From Myotis daubentonii (lineage: Eukaryota > Chordata > Mammalia > Chiroptera > Vespertilionidae), in the NCBI RefSeq assembly GCF_963259705.1, contig NC_081842.1, forward strand, positions 179,431,849-179,495,848: 64,000 bases of DNA. The letters are read 5' to 3'. How positions within the stretch are numbered: the first letter of the stretch is position 1; the number at the start of each line of letters is the position of its first letter. Of the stretch, positions 32,325 to 45,595 are shown piece by piece. The notes beneath the pieces are model-generated. The model was not told the DNA's origin, made no database searches, and saw nothing but the letters and a program-made list of their open reading frames with translations. The position numbers and the translations under genes were made by a program.

Positions 32325-32611
32325 TCTTAGATTTTGTTAGGTTTCCTGGGGTATAATTTACATGTAAAAAACAATGTGCCCTTATTGGATGCAAAGTTTG
32401 AATAGTTATGACACATGGGTACAGTTATGTGACTAGCACTAAAATCAATATGTAGCCCTGGTTGTTGGATCTCAGTGGTTAGAGCTTTGGCTCATGAACC
32501 AAAGGTTCTTGGGTTTGATTTCTGGTCAAGGGCATGTACCTGGTTTTCAGGTTCAATCCCCAGCCTTGTGCAGAGTGTGGCTGACCAGTTGATAAGTCTC
32601 TCTCACATCAA

Positions 32612-32666
<55 letters not shown>

Positions 32667-34395
32667 GCCCTCCCTCCCTCCTTTCCATTCCCTCTAAAAA
32701 TCAATGTAAAAAATATCCTTGCGTGAGGATTTTAAAAAGAAAATCAATATGTAGACTATTTCTATTACCCACAGAGGTCCTTCATACTCCTGTGTCCTCA
32801 GTACTCTCTCCACCTAATCTCTGTCAACCACTCATCTGATTTCTGTCTCTACAGTTTTGCCCTTTGTAACGTGTCCTATAAATGGAATCATACAGGGTGT
32901 AGCTTTGTGTGTCTGGCTTCTTTTACTTGGAATACATAAAGTTTTTTAAAGTATCCACGTTATACGCACAAGCAATTGGCTCATTCTTATTGCTGAGTGG
33001 TATTCCATCATATAAAAGTCCCCATTGCTTTTTTAAATTCTTCTCCCAGGTGATGGACGTGTGTTATTTCTACTTAAAGTTACTATAAATATTCATGTCC
33101 AAGTCTTTGTGTGGACATATGTTTTCATTTCCCTCTGGTAAATACCTATGGCAGGATTGCTGGATCATCAGTTAAGTATATATTTAGCTTTATAAAAAAA
33201 CTTCTTAACATGTTTTCCAAAGTGACTGTAACATTTGCTTTCCACAAAATATATATGAGAATTTCACTTGCTCCATAGTCTGTCCATCACTTGATATTAT
33301 TATTATTAGTTTTGTTGTTGTTAACTTAGCCATTCTAATAGATGACAGGTGGTACCTAAGGGTGGTTTAATTATTATTTCCCTAATGACAAGTGATGCTG
33401 AGCATTTTTTCATGTGCTTATTTTCCATTGACATATATTCTCTGATCAAGTGTCTATTTCAATCTTTTCCCATTTGGAAAATTATGTTGCCTTCTTATTT
33501 CTGAATGGTAAGAAGTCTGTGTATTCTGGATACAGATCCTTTAACAGATATGTGTTTTTGAAAATATTTTCTCCCACTTGTGGTTTGTCTTTTATAGTCT
33601 TCACAGTTTTATGGGTTTTTTAAGAACTGAAGTTTTTAATTTTGATGAAGTTCAATTTATCATGTTTAATTAAAAAATTTATGGTTCGTGTTGTGTCCTA
33701 TATGAGTATTTTTTCCTAATCCCAAATTACAAAGATTCTGTCCTCCATTTTCTTCTAGAAGTTTTATAATTTTATATTTTTTATGTATGTCTATAATTCA
33801 TTTTGACTTCATTTTCTTATGTGGTGTGAGGGTTTTGTGTTTGTTCTTGTTGTTTTGTTTTTGTATAAGTGAATCTAAATGTTCTGGCACTGTTTATTGA
33901 AAAGATTATACCATTGTGCCCTGTCAAAAATGAATTGGCTATATATGTGCAGGACTATATTTGGCCTCTCCATTCTATGCCATTGATGTATTTGTCTATC
34001 CTAATAATAATACCACCCTGTCTCGATTACTGTAGATCTATACTAAGTCCTGAAATCAGATTGGCTAAGTCTTCCAACTCTGTTCTTCTTTTTCAAAATT
34101 GCTTTAGCCAGTCTAGTTCTTTATGTTTTTACATAAATTTTATAATTAGCCTGCCAATTCCTTTTAAAAAGTTCCCACTGGAAATTTTATCAGAATTGCA
34201 TTGAATCTATAGATTAATTTGGGGATAATTGACTTGTTAATAATATTAAATTTTCTAATTCATTTTTCCCATTTATTTATTTATTTTTAATACCCTCATC
34301 AATTATTTTTATGGTGGCAGCACACAAAATTGAATTAGTTAGATTTATCCCAAAGTGTTTCATCTTTGTTTTTTTAATGCTATTGTGGAGGATTC
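32325..34395 (-). repeat. L1 LINE, antisense, ORF2 to 3' region
   Basis: The plus strand shows antisense L1 landmarks: CTGAGTGGTATTCCATCATA (about 32993-33012), TTGCTGGATCATCAGTTAAG, GAAGTTCAATTTATCATG, and the ORF2 stretch GATTACTGTAGATCTATACT near 34025-34044. It is old, with many indels. A Ves SINE splits it at 32456-32739. The 111-codon plus frame at 33869-34204 is antisense to ORF2 and not a gene. Confidence 0.8.
32456..32739 (+). mobile_element. Ves-type SINE with an expanded TC run
   Basis: The tRNA-like head CCCTGGTTGTTGGATCTCAG leads to GGTTCAATCCCCAGC, a TC run at about 32615-32658, and a tail with CTTGCGTGAGGATTTT. A 15 bp exact duplication, AAAATCAATATGTAG, flanks it at 32441-32455 and 32740-32754. 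It is inserted in the antisense L1. Confidence 0.93.
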
Positions 34396-34524
34396 ACTAT
34401 TAAGAAAAACAGTAATGGTATTTTATCCATATATTTCCCCCGGACTCCAGCCATGCCCGACAGTAGTTGAGGTGAGGGTTGTGCTATCAGGCTGAGCTAC
34501 ATCTGATAACTGGGATTGCCAATT

Positions 34525-34830
34525 AGGAGAAGCATCATAGTGTAATTTCAAGAGCCCAGATGCCTGGGTGTGAAACCTCACTCTACCACTTACTAGCATT
34601 CTCTAGGGTTCAGTTTCTTCATCTATAAAATGGTCCCACATTGTACACCTCATGTAAAAATAGCTAAGTATCTTTGGGCGAGCTAGTTTCCAAAAGCCTT
34701 GACCTCCAGATTTATTATTTAGGAATAATGATACCATCAATAGAATTGTGTTAAAAATTAAATTTAAATAAATCTTTGGCAGCACAGAGACTGTGCCTGG
34801 CACATAATATGCCTTTATTAATATTAGCTG
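34525..34830 (+). repeat. MIR SINE, long copy with insert or diverged centre
   Basis: CTCTACCACTTACTAGCATT, CAGTTTCTTCATCTATAAAA and, further on, TGTGCCTGGCACATAATATG occur in MIR order. The gap between the last two is longer than usual, so a small insertion is likely. Confidence 0.75.
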
Positions 34831-35547
34831 TTAATAGTATCTACATTAATACAGTATTTGACATATATTGACATTAACCAAATGACTATTTAAAAAATCG
34901 AGTACCTTCTGAACAATGAATACTAGTGTTGCAGAAAACTTTAGGGGACATTAAAAAATTGTAGAAATGGCTGTTAGAATATTTACATGACGGCCAGACT
35001 GACTTATTGAATACTGATTGTTTCCGACCATTCTTGCCAAGTGGTTTTCTTTGATTATCCACAGAACTATCCCTCCCCCTACACTGTCTCTATTCAATGC
35101 AGATGGTAACTAGAATCAATCTACTTATTGTAATGACTTCTAGTTACATACGCCCAATTACCACTATCATTAAGCAAGCAGTAGCTGCCAATATTGAGTA
35201 GCGATGTGACTTCACGTGTTCAATACATTCGCTCCAAAGCATGACCTTCTTACCAGAAAAAATTAAAAAGCACCCAAGATAATATTTTTTTTGTCTTTAA
35301 TCCTTCTCCTATTTTATTAAAAAAAAAAACTTGGCCAACTTATTAATGTTGGGGGAGAGAGATAGGTAGGTTCTAGAAGATATAACTACTAATGGGCATT
35401 TTAGGTTATGGCATGTTTTGGTATAAATGGTAGTATAATCTCTAGGGAAATTAGCCAGTTTGATCCTGTAAGCATCCTGGATAATATGGGAAATCATACA
35501 TCACCAATATATAACAGGAAACAGTATATCAATATTTAAGCCACAGG
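34831..35547. other. Unassigned AT-rich sequence
   Basis: No gene or named repeat. Confidence 0.35.
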
Positions 35548-35655
35548 GTTTTTGTTTTTTTTTTTTTTTATCTTTATTGTTGAGAGTCCCCTTCCACCCA
35601 CCTCCCCCCGCCCCAGGCCTTCACCATCCTATTGTCTGTGTCCATGGGCAATGCA
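35548..35655 (-). mobile_element. Young bat L1 3' end, severely 5'-truncated
   Basis: A T-run at about 35559-35570 is followed by TCTTTATTGTTGAGAGTCCC, a C-rich stretch, and ATTGTCTGTGTCCATGGGCA. This is the antisense 3' UTR of the L1 type seen at 46820-47254. Confidence 0.7.
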
Positions 35656-36570
35656 TAGGCCTAGCTCTGCAATGAAATTTATAAAGCTGTGTCTCCTTGG
35701 CCTCGTCATCTGCCCTCTCCTTTCATGTTCTTTGTCTATAAAATATGGGCCCAGTGTAATGAGGGTGATTGAAGCTTAATGATTCCGATTTTATCCTCTG
35801 GTTTTAAGAGGATTCTTTGCCTTCAAGCTTATTGCCTTCTAGATGGAAGAAAAGGGGTCTACATGAAAAGGCAAATATTTATCCTAGACACTATTTGACT
35901 AACAGTGAGATCAGTAACCTCCAAGGTAGTCAAACTCTACATTATAGGGCTTATGAATTAAATTAACACTGCAGAATGTTTTCTCATCTGTAAAATAGGT
36001 TTAATTAGAATTGCTTTGCAGTGTGTAGAATTAGTAAGTTAATGTTTTTCAAACTCCTAGAATATTGAAAGTATACAAAAGCGAATTGCTTTTCCTTATG
36101 GACCTATTGTCTATTTAAATTTCCTAAGATTTTGTATCTTGACATAATCAAGAAAACTGTGCCTTGAAGACACTTACATCATAAATCAGCCCAGAAATAT
36201 AAAAGATCAAAATTAGTTTTACTATCATCAAGAGACCAAATTGCCTATTATGTATAACATAATCAATTTGCCCAATTTAACCAGCACCAAATCGTCTACT
36301 GCACTTTTTCTTTATCAATTCTTTTAACCAAAATCCAGTTAACCCAGCTTGATAATGATTCCATATCGGGACCTGGTAAAATGTTTAAGAATCCTATTGG
36401 CCTGTGCTTAAATCTCATCTCTGCTGTTTACACAGTGTATGATTTAGGTAACAGTCTTATTTTCTGGGATCCTGTTTCTCCATTTGTAAAATGGGAATGC
36501 ACTCACGTTATATGTATTTTTGAGTTTTGAAACAGATTTTAGCCAAATGCAAGGCATAAATAGCTCTCAC
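35656..36570 (+). repeat. Three MIR fragments
   Basis: About 35665-35780 has TCCTTGGCCTCGTCATCTGC and GTCTATAAAATATGGGCC. About 35970-36060 has TTTTCTCATCTGTAAAATAG. About 36390-36570 has CTGTTTCTCCATTTGTAAAA followed by a diverged right half. Between them is AT-rich unassigned DNA. Confidence 0.6.
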
Positions 36571-37422
36571 CAAATAATGCCTGCTGTAAGGTTTGCTTCA
36601 CACCCCAGTGAAGTGGCAGTGAGCTTCTGAAAGTTGCTCCCTTATCACAGCTCATTCCTTTGGCTATAATATTGAATTCTTCAACTAGCTTAAATTGAAG
36701 TAATACAATTGAATGCCTTGTTTTAATCCCAACTATAGAGAATGGTTCTATCCAGGTGATAGGAAATTATTCAATTATAACAATAATTTAAAAGTATGAG
36801 ATATATAATGAGGAAATTTGAAAAAAGTAATTAGGCAGCAAAAATGTATATATAATATGATCCCAAATATATGAAATATGCATAGAAAGAGATATGCAGA
36901 ATATTTACTAGTAAAGTAAGTAGTAGTGGGAGTATGGTAATTTTTTTTCTTTTTCTACATTTCAAAATGTGCCAATTCTTATACCTTTTAAAATATGAGT
37001 AATTTTTTTCCCTTTCTATACTTTCCACTTTTCAAAATTTTCTATTTTTTAAATAATTAACACATATTAAATATAGAATAAGATAGAAAAACATATCTAT
37101 TTGACTACACAGTAAAGAATAAATCTGTATACATTAATTGTTAAAGGAGATTCAAGCTTAGTGAAGAATTCCTAAGACAATGCCCCTCTGACAGGACTGT
37201 GCTACTTAGTAAACAGTCTTAGTTTGATGAATATTTATCAAATTTTCTCATAATCTATTTCAATTATTTTTCTTGCTTTCCACTTTTGCCTCCTCCTTGG
37301 CATAACTGTATATTTAATTTAAGTGCCTATGCTGTGTACAGTTAAGAATGGCACAGGAGAGCAACCTGTTAAAAATGCATGAGAAATATAATTGGCCTGC
37401 TATTGACGCAGCATGTGTCTAT

Positions 37423-37462
<40 letters not shown>

Positions 37463-37728
37463 TTTTTTAATGGAAATTCTACATGTCCAGAGTCCTGATG
37501 GTTCAAGTTCTAGTTCTTGTAACAGAATGCTCAATTTGGAGCCTTGAGAGGGTTATCTGGCTGTGCCCATTCCTCAAGCCTAAAATCCATTTAATTAGAT
37601 AGGACTTTTCTCTTTTATAATTTAAAACCTCATTCTCCTATTTCAGGATGAATCATTGTTCAGGTGAAGAGATCAGAACTGTCAGATAAGAAGAATAGAA
37701 AACAGCTTCTGTGGTCTCAGACCTCTCT
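36571..37728. other. Unassigned AT-rich sequence with a TG repeat
   Basis: A (TG)n tract of about 18 units lies at 37424-37460. No gene or named repeat was recognised elsewhere. Confidence 0.45.
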
Positions 37729-37983
37729 GTTGTTGTTTTGTAATCCTCACCCAAGAATATTTTTTTCCATTGATTTCTAGAGAGAGTGGAAGGGAGGGAG
37801 GGAAAGGGAAAGAGAGAGAAATATTGACATGAGAGAGATTCACCAATTGGTTGCCTCCTGCACGTGCCCGTACCGGTGCTGAGGAACCTGAAACCTAGGT
37901 GCATGCCCTTGACCAGGAGTGGAACCCAAGACCCTTGGGTCCAATGGCTGACGCTGTAATCAGCCTGAGCAAACTGGCCAGGG
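37729..37983 (-). mobile_element. Ves-type SINE
   Basis: On the minus strand the tRNA-like head (plus-strand right end ACTGGCCAGGGC) precedes GGTTGCCTCCTGCACGTGCC and a GA-rich stretch. The tail lies at the plus-strand left. An exact 11 bp duplication, CAGACCTCTCT, lies at 37718-37728 and 37984-37994. Plus-strand bases 37742-37760 show the typical TCCTCACCCAAGAATATTTT end. Confidence 0.9.
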
Positions 37984-38369
37984 CAGACCTCTCTCTTCTT
38001 GATGGGGAATGGTACACATCATAGGTAAACTAGAGAAGGGAGGTGTGGGGGAAACTGTCTCTGGATAGAAAGTTTTCAGCTTAGCATCAATTTTTAACTT
38101 ATGGAAGATTTTCCTTCGTTCTGCTCAGTAATGGTGAAGAAACAGCCACAGTTGCTGGGCCCATGTCTGTCTTCTCAACAAGGTTTTGAGATTCAGGCAG
38201 TCAGGGGAAATCTTATCTGTTTTTCCCCAAAATAGATGGAATATAGTATCTACTAAATCAATACCAGTAAAATTAATTTAAATTTTATCAAACAGACCTT
38301 TAAAATTATAACACTTAAGAATTTTCATAAAAGAGATGGAATGATTTTGAAAAACAAGAAAATCAGATT

Positions 38370-38870
38370 TTATCATCACCCCTCTGCTTACAGATCAAAA
38401 CAATAAAATGTCTTTGATAGCTATTCATGGCACTTAACCCATAACTTTAACCTCTAAGGCATATGTGAAATGGTTCCTCCCGATGTGTCTCTCTAGGTTT
38501 ACCTTGAACCACTGATCTCCTCTTTTATTTGTGCCAGTCAGGCTGGCCCGTCATTTCATGATAAATATGCTCATTCTCACCACAGAGCTTTTGTCATGGC
38601 TTATCCCTCTGCCTGGAATGCTTAGCTCTCTCATTGCTTTCCTTATTCCTTCTTGCTCAGGTCTTAACTCCAAGGTGAGCTTCTCAGAGAAGACTTCCCT
38701 AGTGGCCAACTGTAACATTGTTTTCCTCAGTCATTCTCTGATTACATCACTCTTTTCTTTTCTACATAGACTTTTTTACTATCTGAAATATCTTCTTTCT
38801 TTGTTTGTTTCCATATATATCCTTACTAGAAGGTAAACTCAATGCAGATGGGGGGAGGGGCTTTTGTGGC
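38370..38870 (+). repeat. L2 LINE 3' region
   Basis: CCACAGAGCTTTTGTCATGG, CCTCTGCCTGGAATGCTTAG and AGAGAAGACTTCCCTAGTGG occur in L2 order. A 101-codon frame in it is a decayed LINE frame, not a gene. Confidence 0.7.
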
Positions 38871-39971
38871 CTTTACTAAGGATTCCCCACCCCTTGGAGA
38901 ATTGTGTGGGAAGAGAGAGATGGAGAGTGGAAGGGAGGAACTTAGATCAGGCAGTCCTTACTACTGTCCTGTGTAGTAGGATCCCTAATCTCAAATTTAC
39001 AGATGAGTAAACTGAGGTCAGGAGAAATAATTTATCTATGTAGTGATCACAGCTGGTGAATGGAAAAACTGGGATTATAAAGACAATCTTTTTTAATTCA
39101 AGCAAGGATCTTTTAATTATCTTAAAAGACAGTCTGGAGTTTCTGTTATAGCCATGTTAGAATAACTGTTACCAGACTTATCTTTATACTGTGAATAACT
39201 AGAAAACTGGCAGCTCAGGAATGTGATTCCTGAGAAAAAAGAAAACAACTGAGGTGAAAACTACACTGGCTCTTACTTTCCTGGAGGTACTAGCTGGATT
39301 ATAGCAGAGGGAGGGAGAAATCAAGCATTCTATGGCACACTCAGGAGTTGAGAAAATGATCAGAGTTCAGAGAGACTGAGGCATCTGAAAGTAGCAAGAC
39401 AAGGTTTTAGAAAAGAGGTTGGGGAGGGGTAAGGGGTGGAGTAGAGAGAACTCTCAAAACATGTTTATGGGTCCTCATAAGACTGATTCAAAATAATAAG
39501 CTGAGGATGCATAAGGTAAAACTATACTTAGTTAGACAAGGATTATTTGGGAATATTAAGTCTAACAATTCCCAGAGCTCACAAAAAAGTTTGAGTTCTG
39601 AACAGCAAGAGTAAAGAGATTTCAACAAAAATCCAAGCATGGTCACACCTTAGTGATTGGGCAAACCTAGCTGTATAGTAAAGGTGAATCTAGACTTGCC
39701 ATAAAAAAGTAAAAGAACAAGCCTTGAAATGATCAAGCTGATCCATAAATAACAGCCGAAACAAATGTCAACATTCTTTAAAGAAAGACAGAAAATCTGG
39801 AAAGTAAATAACAAAATATATATAATGGCCAGTATCCAAAAAGAAGAAATAATTACAAGCCATGTGAAGAAGTAGGAAAGTGTATTCTACAATTAAGAAG
39901 AATAAAGGCAGTAAATAGGGATAGACCCAAACATGGCAGACATGATGGAATCAGTAAACAAGGTTATAAAA

Positions 39972-40270
39972 TCTTATATAATAAAACCCTAATATGCAAA
40001 TCAACCGAAGAGCTGAATGACCAGTCACTATGATGTGCACTGACCACCAATCCAGGAGCTGCCTCCTGGTGATCAGTGCACTCCCACAGGGGGAGTGCTG
40101 CTCAGGTGCTGCTCAGCCAGAAGCCGGGCTCACAGCTGGCGAGCAAAGTGGCAGGGAGCAGGCCTAATGTGGCAGATGGACATTCCCTGAGGGGTCCCGG
40201 ACTGCAAAAGGGTGCAGGCTGGGCTTAGAAACCCTCCCGAGTGCACAAATTTTGTGCACCAGGCCTCTAG
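39972..40270 (+). mobile_element. Non-autonomous Helitron (299 bp)
   Basis: It starts TCTTATATAATAAAACCC and ends GGCCTCTAG, preceded by the palindrome GTGCACAAATTTTGTGCAC. It sits between A (39971) and T (40271) in the old L1. Its 3' 90 bp (GAGGGGTCCCGGACTGC) is shared with the long composites. No coding capacity. Confidence 0.92.
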
Positions 40271-41852
40271 TAGCTATTATAAATATGCTATAAGCAATAT
40301 TGAGAAAAAATGAGCTATATGAAAAAAGGACTGAAAGAGAACTTCTAGAGTTGAAAAAAACATATCTGAGATTTAATACACTAAAAGAGTTTAACAGCAG
40401 ATTAAATACTGAAAAAGAAACAAGAAGAGAATTTGAAGACATATCAATAAAAATAATACAAAAGGAAGCACAAGAGAAAAAAAATTAAGAATTTTCTTAG
40501 TAGGACTGGCAGTGGAGCAATATTCAGTAATTTAACATATATGCAGTTGGAACCTCAGAAGAAGAGAAAGAGCAGAAAAAATTATTTAAAGAAATAATGA
40601 ATGAAAAAATTTAAATTTAACTATAAACTCACAGATTAAAGAAACAAAATAAAAACCAATCAGGATAAATGAAAGTGGAACTCTGCTAGGGTACATCACA
40701 ATCACATTTCTAAGAACTGATGATAAAATAGAAATGGCAAAAGAAACACCAGCAAAAGGGCTCATTAAACATAGAGGAACAAAAGTATGAAATTCCACTG
40801 ATTTCTCCTCAAGAAGAATGAAATCCAGAACATAATTGAACATCTTTAACACATTTACAAACAAAACAAAACATGTCAACCTAGAATTCTAAAGCCATGG
40901 AAATACACTTCAAAAATTAAGGCATATTGAGAGTTTTCAGAAAGACAGAAGTTAAGAAAATATATTGCCAGAAGATCTGAACATAAGTAGTACGAAATTT
41001 AATGTTTTAGGCAAAAGGAAAATTTATCAGATGGAAACTTGGACACAAAATAATGAAGATAACCAGAAATGGTAAATAATAGTGACAGTTTTCCATTTTA
41101 AATTTTCCATTAAAAGATAATAAACTTTTAAAGCTATAATAACAATAATATATTTTGGAATTTGCAACATTTCTAGAAGTAAAACATATGACAACAATAT
41201 TAAAACAGATGAAAGGGGAAATGTAAATGTACTGTTGCAATATTCTCACATTATATGTGAAATGGTAATCTGAAGTTACACTATGATAGGTTAAAGGCAT
41301 TTATTTCAAACCCTATAACGTCAACTAAAATAAGGAACCATATAACTAATATGGCAATTGCAGATATAAAATGGAATATAGAAAGATGCTGAATCCAAAA
41401 GAGGTTGAAAAGGAGAAAATACAGAACAAAGAATAGATGAAAACAAATACCATGGCAGTAGACTTCATTCAAACATATTGATAACTGCATTAAATATAAC
41501 TAGTATAAACATGCAAATGAAAAGACAGAATATCACATTGGATTAAAAGCAAGACCTTGCTATATGTTGTATACAAGAGCAAAAATTAGAGAATTAGAAA
41601 ATAAACAATAAAGAAAATCAATTAAACCAAAAGCTGATTTGGGGAAAAGATCAATACAATTTCAATAAACATTGAACTAAACTATTCAAGAAAAAAATTG
41701 GAAAGACATAAATTTTTATATTAATAAGAAAAGAGGAGAAATTGCTATAGATATTACAGATTTAAAAAGTCAATAGAAAAATCTTATGGCCAGCTTTATA
41801 CCAATAAATTCAAAAACTTAGATACATGGGCAAGTTTCTTATAATTTAAAAA

Positions 41853-42039
41853 TTAGGCTGACTATTCTTGGGGGGGAAAGGGGTGAGGGGGATGCGGGAA
41901 GAGGCTGGACAAAAATCATGCACCTATGGATGAGGACAGTGGGTGGGGATTGAGGGTGGAGCGTCGGGTGGGAACTGGGTGGAGGGGAGTTATGGGGAAA
42001 AAAAGAGGAACAAATGTAATAATCTGAACAATAAAGATT
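41853..42039 (+). mobile_element. Young bat L1, 5'-truncated 3' end
   Basis: This is 187 bp of G-rich 3' UTR followed by GTAATAATCTGAACAATAAA. An exact 11 bp duplication, TAATTTAAAAA, lies at 41842-41852 and 42040-42050. It is inserted in the old L1. Confidence 0.85.
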
Positions 42040-42444
42040 TAATTTAAAAAATAAATTCATAGAAGAAAAAATATAACTTGAATGGAATTGAAATTTAAAT
42101 ATTACATACATTTAGTTTATAATAATGGACTTTCTTCCACGTAAAACTGTAGACCCAGAGGGCCTCACTAGAAAATTCTATCAAATATTTAAGGAAGATA
42201 ATACTACTCTTACATGAAATTGTTCCAAATTTAGAGGAGACTGGCATTATTTTGAAACCAAACAATAAATGAAAAGAACAATGTATCATAGCTAAGTGAA
42301 GTTTATCTCCAGAACACAAAGCTGCTTTATACTTTGAAAATTAATCAATGTAGTTCATGATACAAAAGAATTAAAACAAAGGATAAAAGCCATATGATCA
42401 TTTCCATAGAGGCAAGAGAAATATTTGACAAAATTCAATACTCA

Positions 42445-42835
42445 TCCTATATAATAAAAGCCTAATATGCTAAGTGTTCAGTCATCTGGTTGTCTGTTCA
42501 ACCAATGAAAGCGTAATATGCTAATGATATGTTAAGGCCACTCAACTGCTCACTAGACATTCACTGACCATCAGGGGACAGATGCTCTGACCCATAGGTT
42601 AGCTTGCTGCTGGGGTCCGGCTGATCAGGACTGAATGAGATGGGCCAGACATGCCCAAGAGCCCTCCTGTTCCCTCCCCTGCCCTGACTGTGTACCGATG
42701 GGGTCCCTGGGCCAGGCCTGTGCCCTCTTACAATCCAGAACCCCTCGGGGATATCAGAGAGCCAGTTTCAGCCCGATCCTGCAGGCCAGGCTGAGGGACC
42801 CCACTGGTGCACGAATTCATGCACCGGGCCTCTAG
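42445..42835 (+). mobile_element. Non-autonomous Helitron (391 bp)
   Basis: It starts TCCTATATAATAAAAGCC and ends GGGCCTCTAG, preceded by the palindrome GTGCACGAATTCATGCAC (42808-42825). It lies between A (42444) and T (42836). The start TCCTATATAATAAAAG is the commonest Helitron 5' end I know from bats. Confidence 0.93.
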
Positions 42836-44190
42836 TTTGTAATAAAACTCTCAGAAAACTAAGAAGAGAGCAGAACATACTCAAGCTGATAGAGGGCATC
42901 TATGAAAAGCCAGAGCTAGTGTCTTACTTAATGGGGAAAGGCTGACATATTCCCTAAAATCAAGATCACTTTCATCACTTCTTTTCAACACTGTACTGTA
43001 AGTACTATAAGTGCTAGTTCGTTAAAGAAAACAAAATAAAAGAGATGGGAAAGAAAGAAGTTTTTTTAATGTCCACAGGTGTAGAAAAATCTTAAGCACT
43101 ATATGAAAAAGCTACTAGAATTAAGATGTGAATTTAAAAGGTTGCAGCATACAAATACCATATACAAAAACTAATTGTATTTCCACCTATCAGCAATAAA
43201 TAATGAAATGGATTTTTTGATACCATAGAAATAAATTTAACTACAGAAGTGAAGTGCCAGGCTTAGGTTATGGAAACTACAAAGCATTCCTGAAAGAAAT
43301 ATTAAGACTTAAATAAAAGGGATTTCACATGTTGCTGGATTAGAAAACTCCAGCAACATATTTTTAATATTTCTATTCTTCCCAAATTGACTAATTGATC
43401 CAATGCAATCCCAGTGAAAATCACAACAGGCTTTTTATTCCCCTCAAATTGACAAACTGGATTCTAAAATGTATATGCAAATGCAAAAGACCTAGAATAG
43501 CCAAAACAACTTTGGAAATTATGAATAAAGTTGGAGGATTTATAATACTTTATTTCAAGACTAATAATAAAAATATAGTAATTAACACAGAATAGAGTTG
43601 ATATAAGCATATCATTCAATGGAACAGTACAGAGTTTCCAGAAATAGACCCCACACATACATGTTCAATTGATTTTCAACAGTTTCAAAAAAATTCAATG
43701 GAGGAAAAGACTGTCTTTTTACCAAAGAGTGGCAGAATAACTGACTACTTATACGGAGAAAAAAAGTACTAGATTTTAATCTCATACCACACAATAAATT
43801 CACTTGATATGGATAACAGACCCAAATGGAATGGCTGAAACTGTAGAACTTCTAAAAGACAACATTTATGCAAATATTCATAACCTTGGAATGGATGAGC
43901 ATTTTTAGGACACAAAACATGAGACATAAAAGAAAAACAAATAGATCAAGTTTATTTCACCAAAATTAAAAATGTTCCTCTTGACAGGCACTATTGAAAT
44001 AAAAAAAACAAGCAAACAATTTTTAGAGTGTGAAGAGCTATTTATAAAGTATATGTCAGACTAATGTGTGCATGTATGTATACAACTCAATAACAAGAAG
44101 CTAAACAATGCAATGTAAAAGGAGGCAGAAGATTTGAACATTGGCTTCACAAAAGAAGATATGCGATTGTCCAATCAGCACATGAAAATG

Positions 44191-44633
44191 TGCCATATTG
44201 GTTCTCTAGGACTACTCTAAGTACCATAAACTGGCTGACTGAAAACAACAGAAACTTATTCTCCAGTAGGTCTATAGGCTAGAAGTCTGAAATCCAGGTG
44301 TCAGCAGGACTGTGCTCCTTCTGAAAGCTCTAGGGAAGGATCTGTCCCATACCTCTCTCCTAGCTTCTGGTGTTGCTGGCAATCATATATTCGTAGATGC
44401 AATTTCTGCCTCTGTCTTCACATAGCATTCTCCTCTGTGTATGCTGTCCTGTTTCTATCTACATGACCTTCTTCTTCTAAGGACATCAGCCATTGAATTT
44501 AGGACCCCCCATAACCAGTTTGACCTAATCTTGATTATATCTACAAAGACCCTCTTACTAAATATGGTCATATTCACAAGTACTGGGGTTAAGACTTCAA
44601 CATATATTTTGTGGGGACACAATTCAACCCACA
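44191..44633 (-). mobile_element. MLT1-type MaLR LTR
   Basis: The plus strand is the reverse complement of an MLT1 LTR: TACCATAAACTGGCTGACTG, AACAACAGAAACTTATTCTC and GTACTGGGGTTAAGACTTCA. It interrupts the old L1, whose sequence resumes at GATGCCCAACATCATC. The boundaries are within a few bases. Overlapping frames of 79 and 114 codons are not genes. Confidence 0.78.
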
Positions 44634-45018
44634 GGAGATGCCCAACATCATCAGGGAATTGTAAATTAACACAAGAATGAGAATGCCTGCTAGATTGACT
44701 AAAAATCATTTTAAATCTGACAATACTAAGTGTTGACAACAAAGTAGAGTAAATAGAATTCTCATACATTGCTGGTGGTTGGTAAAATGATACAACCATT
44801 TTGGAAAACAGCCAATTTTTATAAAGTTAAACACATGATCACCCTCAGCCCAGCAATTCCATCCCCAGATATTCATCTAAAAGAAATGAAAACATATATC
44901 CATACAGAGGCCTACGCTTGAATGTTCATAACAGTTTTATTCACAATAATCACCATTGTCCACTGACAACTGCATAAATAAATTGTGGTAAGTCCATACA
45001 ATCAAATAACCAACAATA

Positions 45019-45225
45019 GCCCCACAGATGTGTCTTAGTGGTTAAGCATCGACCTATGAGCCAGGTGGTCATGGCTCAATTCCTGGTTAGGGCATATGTT
45101 CAAGTTTGGGCTTTATCCCCAGTAGGGGGTGTGCAGGAGGCAGCTAACCAATAATTCTCTATCATCATTGATGTTTCTATCTCTCCCTCCTTTCCTCTCT
45201 GAAATCAATAAAAATAAAAAATAAA
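45019..45225 (+). mobile_element. Ves-type SINE
   Basis: The tRNA-like head TGTCTTAGTGGTTAAGCATC is followed by GGCTCAATTCCTGGT, then GTGCAGGAGGCAGCTAACCA and an A-rich tail. A near-perfect duplication flanks it: TAACCAACAATA (45007-45018) and TACCAACAATA (45226-45236). Confidence 0.9.
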
Positions 45226-45595
45226 TACCAACAATAAAAAAGGAATGAACCATTGATCTATACAGTAACTTAGATGCATCTCAAAATTAGTATGATGAGT
45301 TCAAGAAGTGAACTCAAACCTTGCATACAGAATGAATGCATTTATCTGAATTTCTAGAATAGAAAAAAGATCCTGTAATGACAGGAATTAGATCAGTGCT
45401 TTCCTTGGGTGTGGAGTGGAGAAGGGAGATTCACTGAAGCCCATTGTGATGGAAATGTTCTGAATCTTGATTGCGTGTGGTTGCAAGTATATAGGTTTGC
45501 ATATAAGGAGTATATGCATACATAATCATACATAAAATAGGTTCATTTTATTTCATAAAAATTATGCGTCATTAAAGCTGATTTTTAAAATATAA

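Larger units (their letters stand above)
39110..45595 (+). repeat. Old L1 (L1ME-type), long but decayed, with five later insertions
   Basis: The left part (about 39700-40500) resembles the L1ME 5' UTR/pre-ORF1 region: CTTTAAAGAAAGACAGAAAA, ATGATGGAATCAGTAAACAA and AGAGAACTTCTAGAGTTGAA. ORF2-like sequence follows (TACCAATAAATTCAAAAACT, then AAGACCTAGAATAGCCAAAA). The 3' portion reads CATACATTGCTGGTGG and ends near 45590. Inserted later are Helitrons at 39972 and 42445, a young L1 at 41853, an MLT1 LTR at 44191 and a Ves SINE at 45019. No frame remains intact. The left boundary is approximate. Confidence 0.72.

Noticed and set aside
33869..34204. Open frame of 111 codons rich in Ile, Leu and Ser
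   Set aside because: It is the antisense of an old L1 ORF2.
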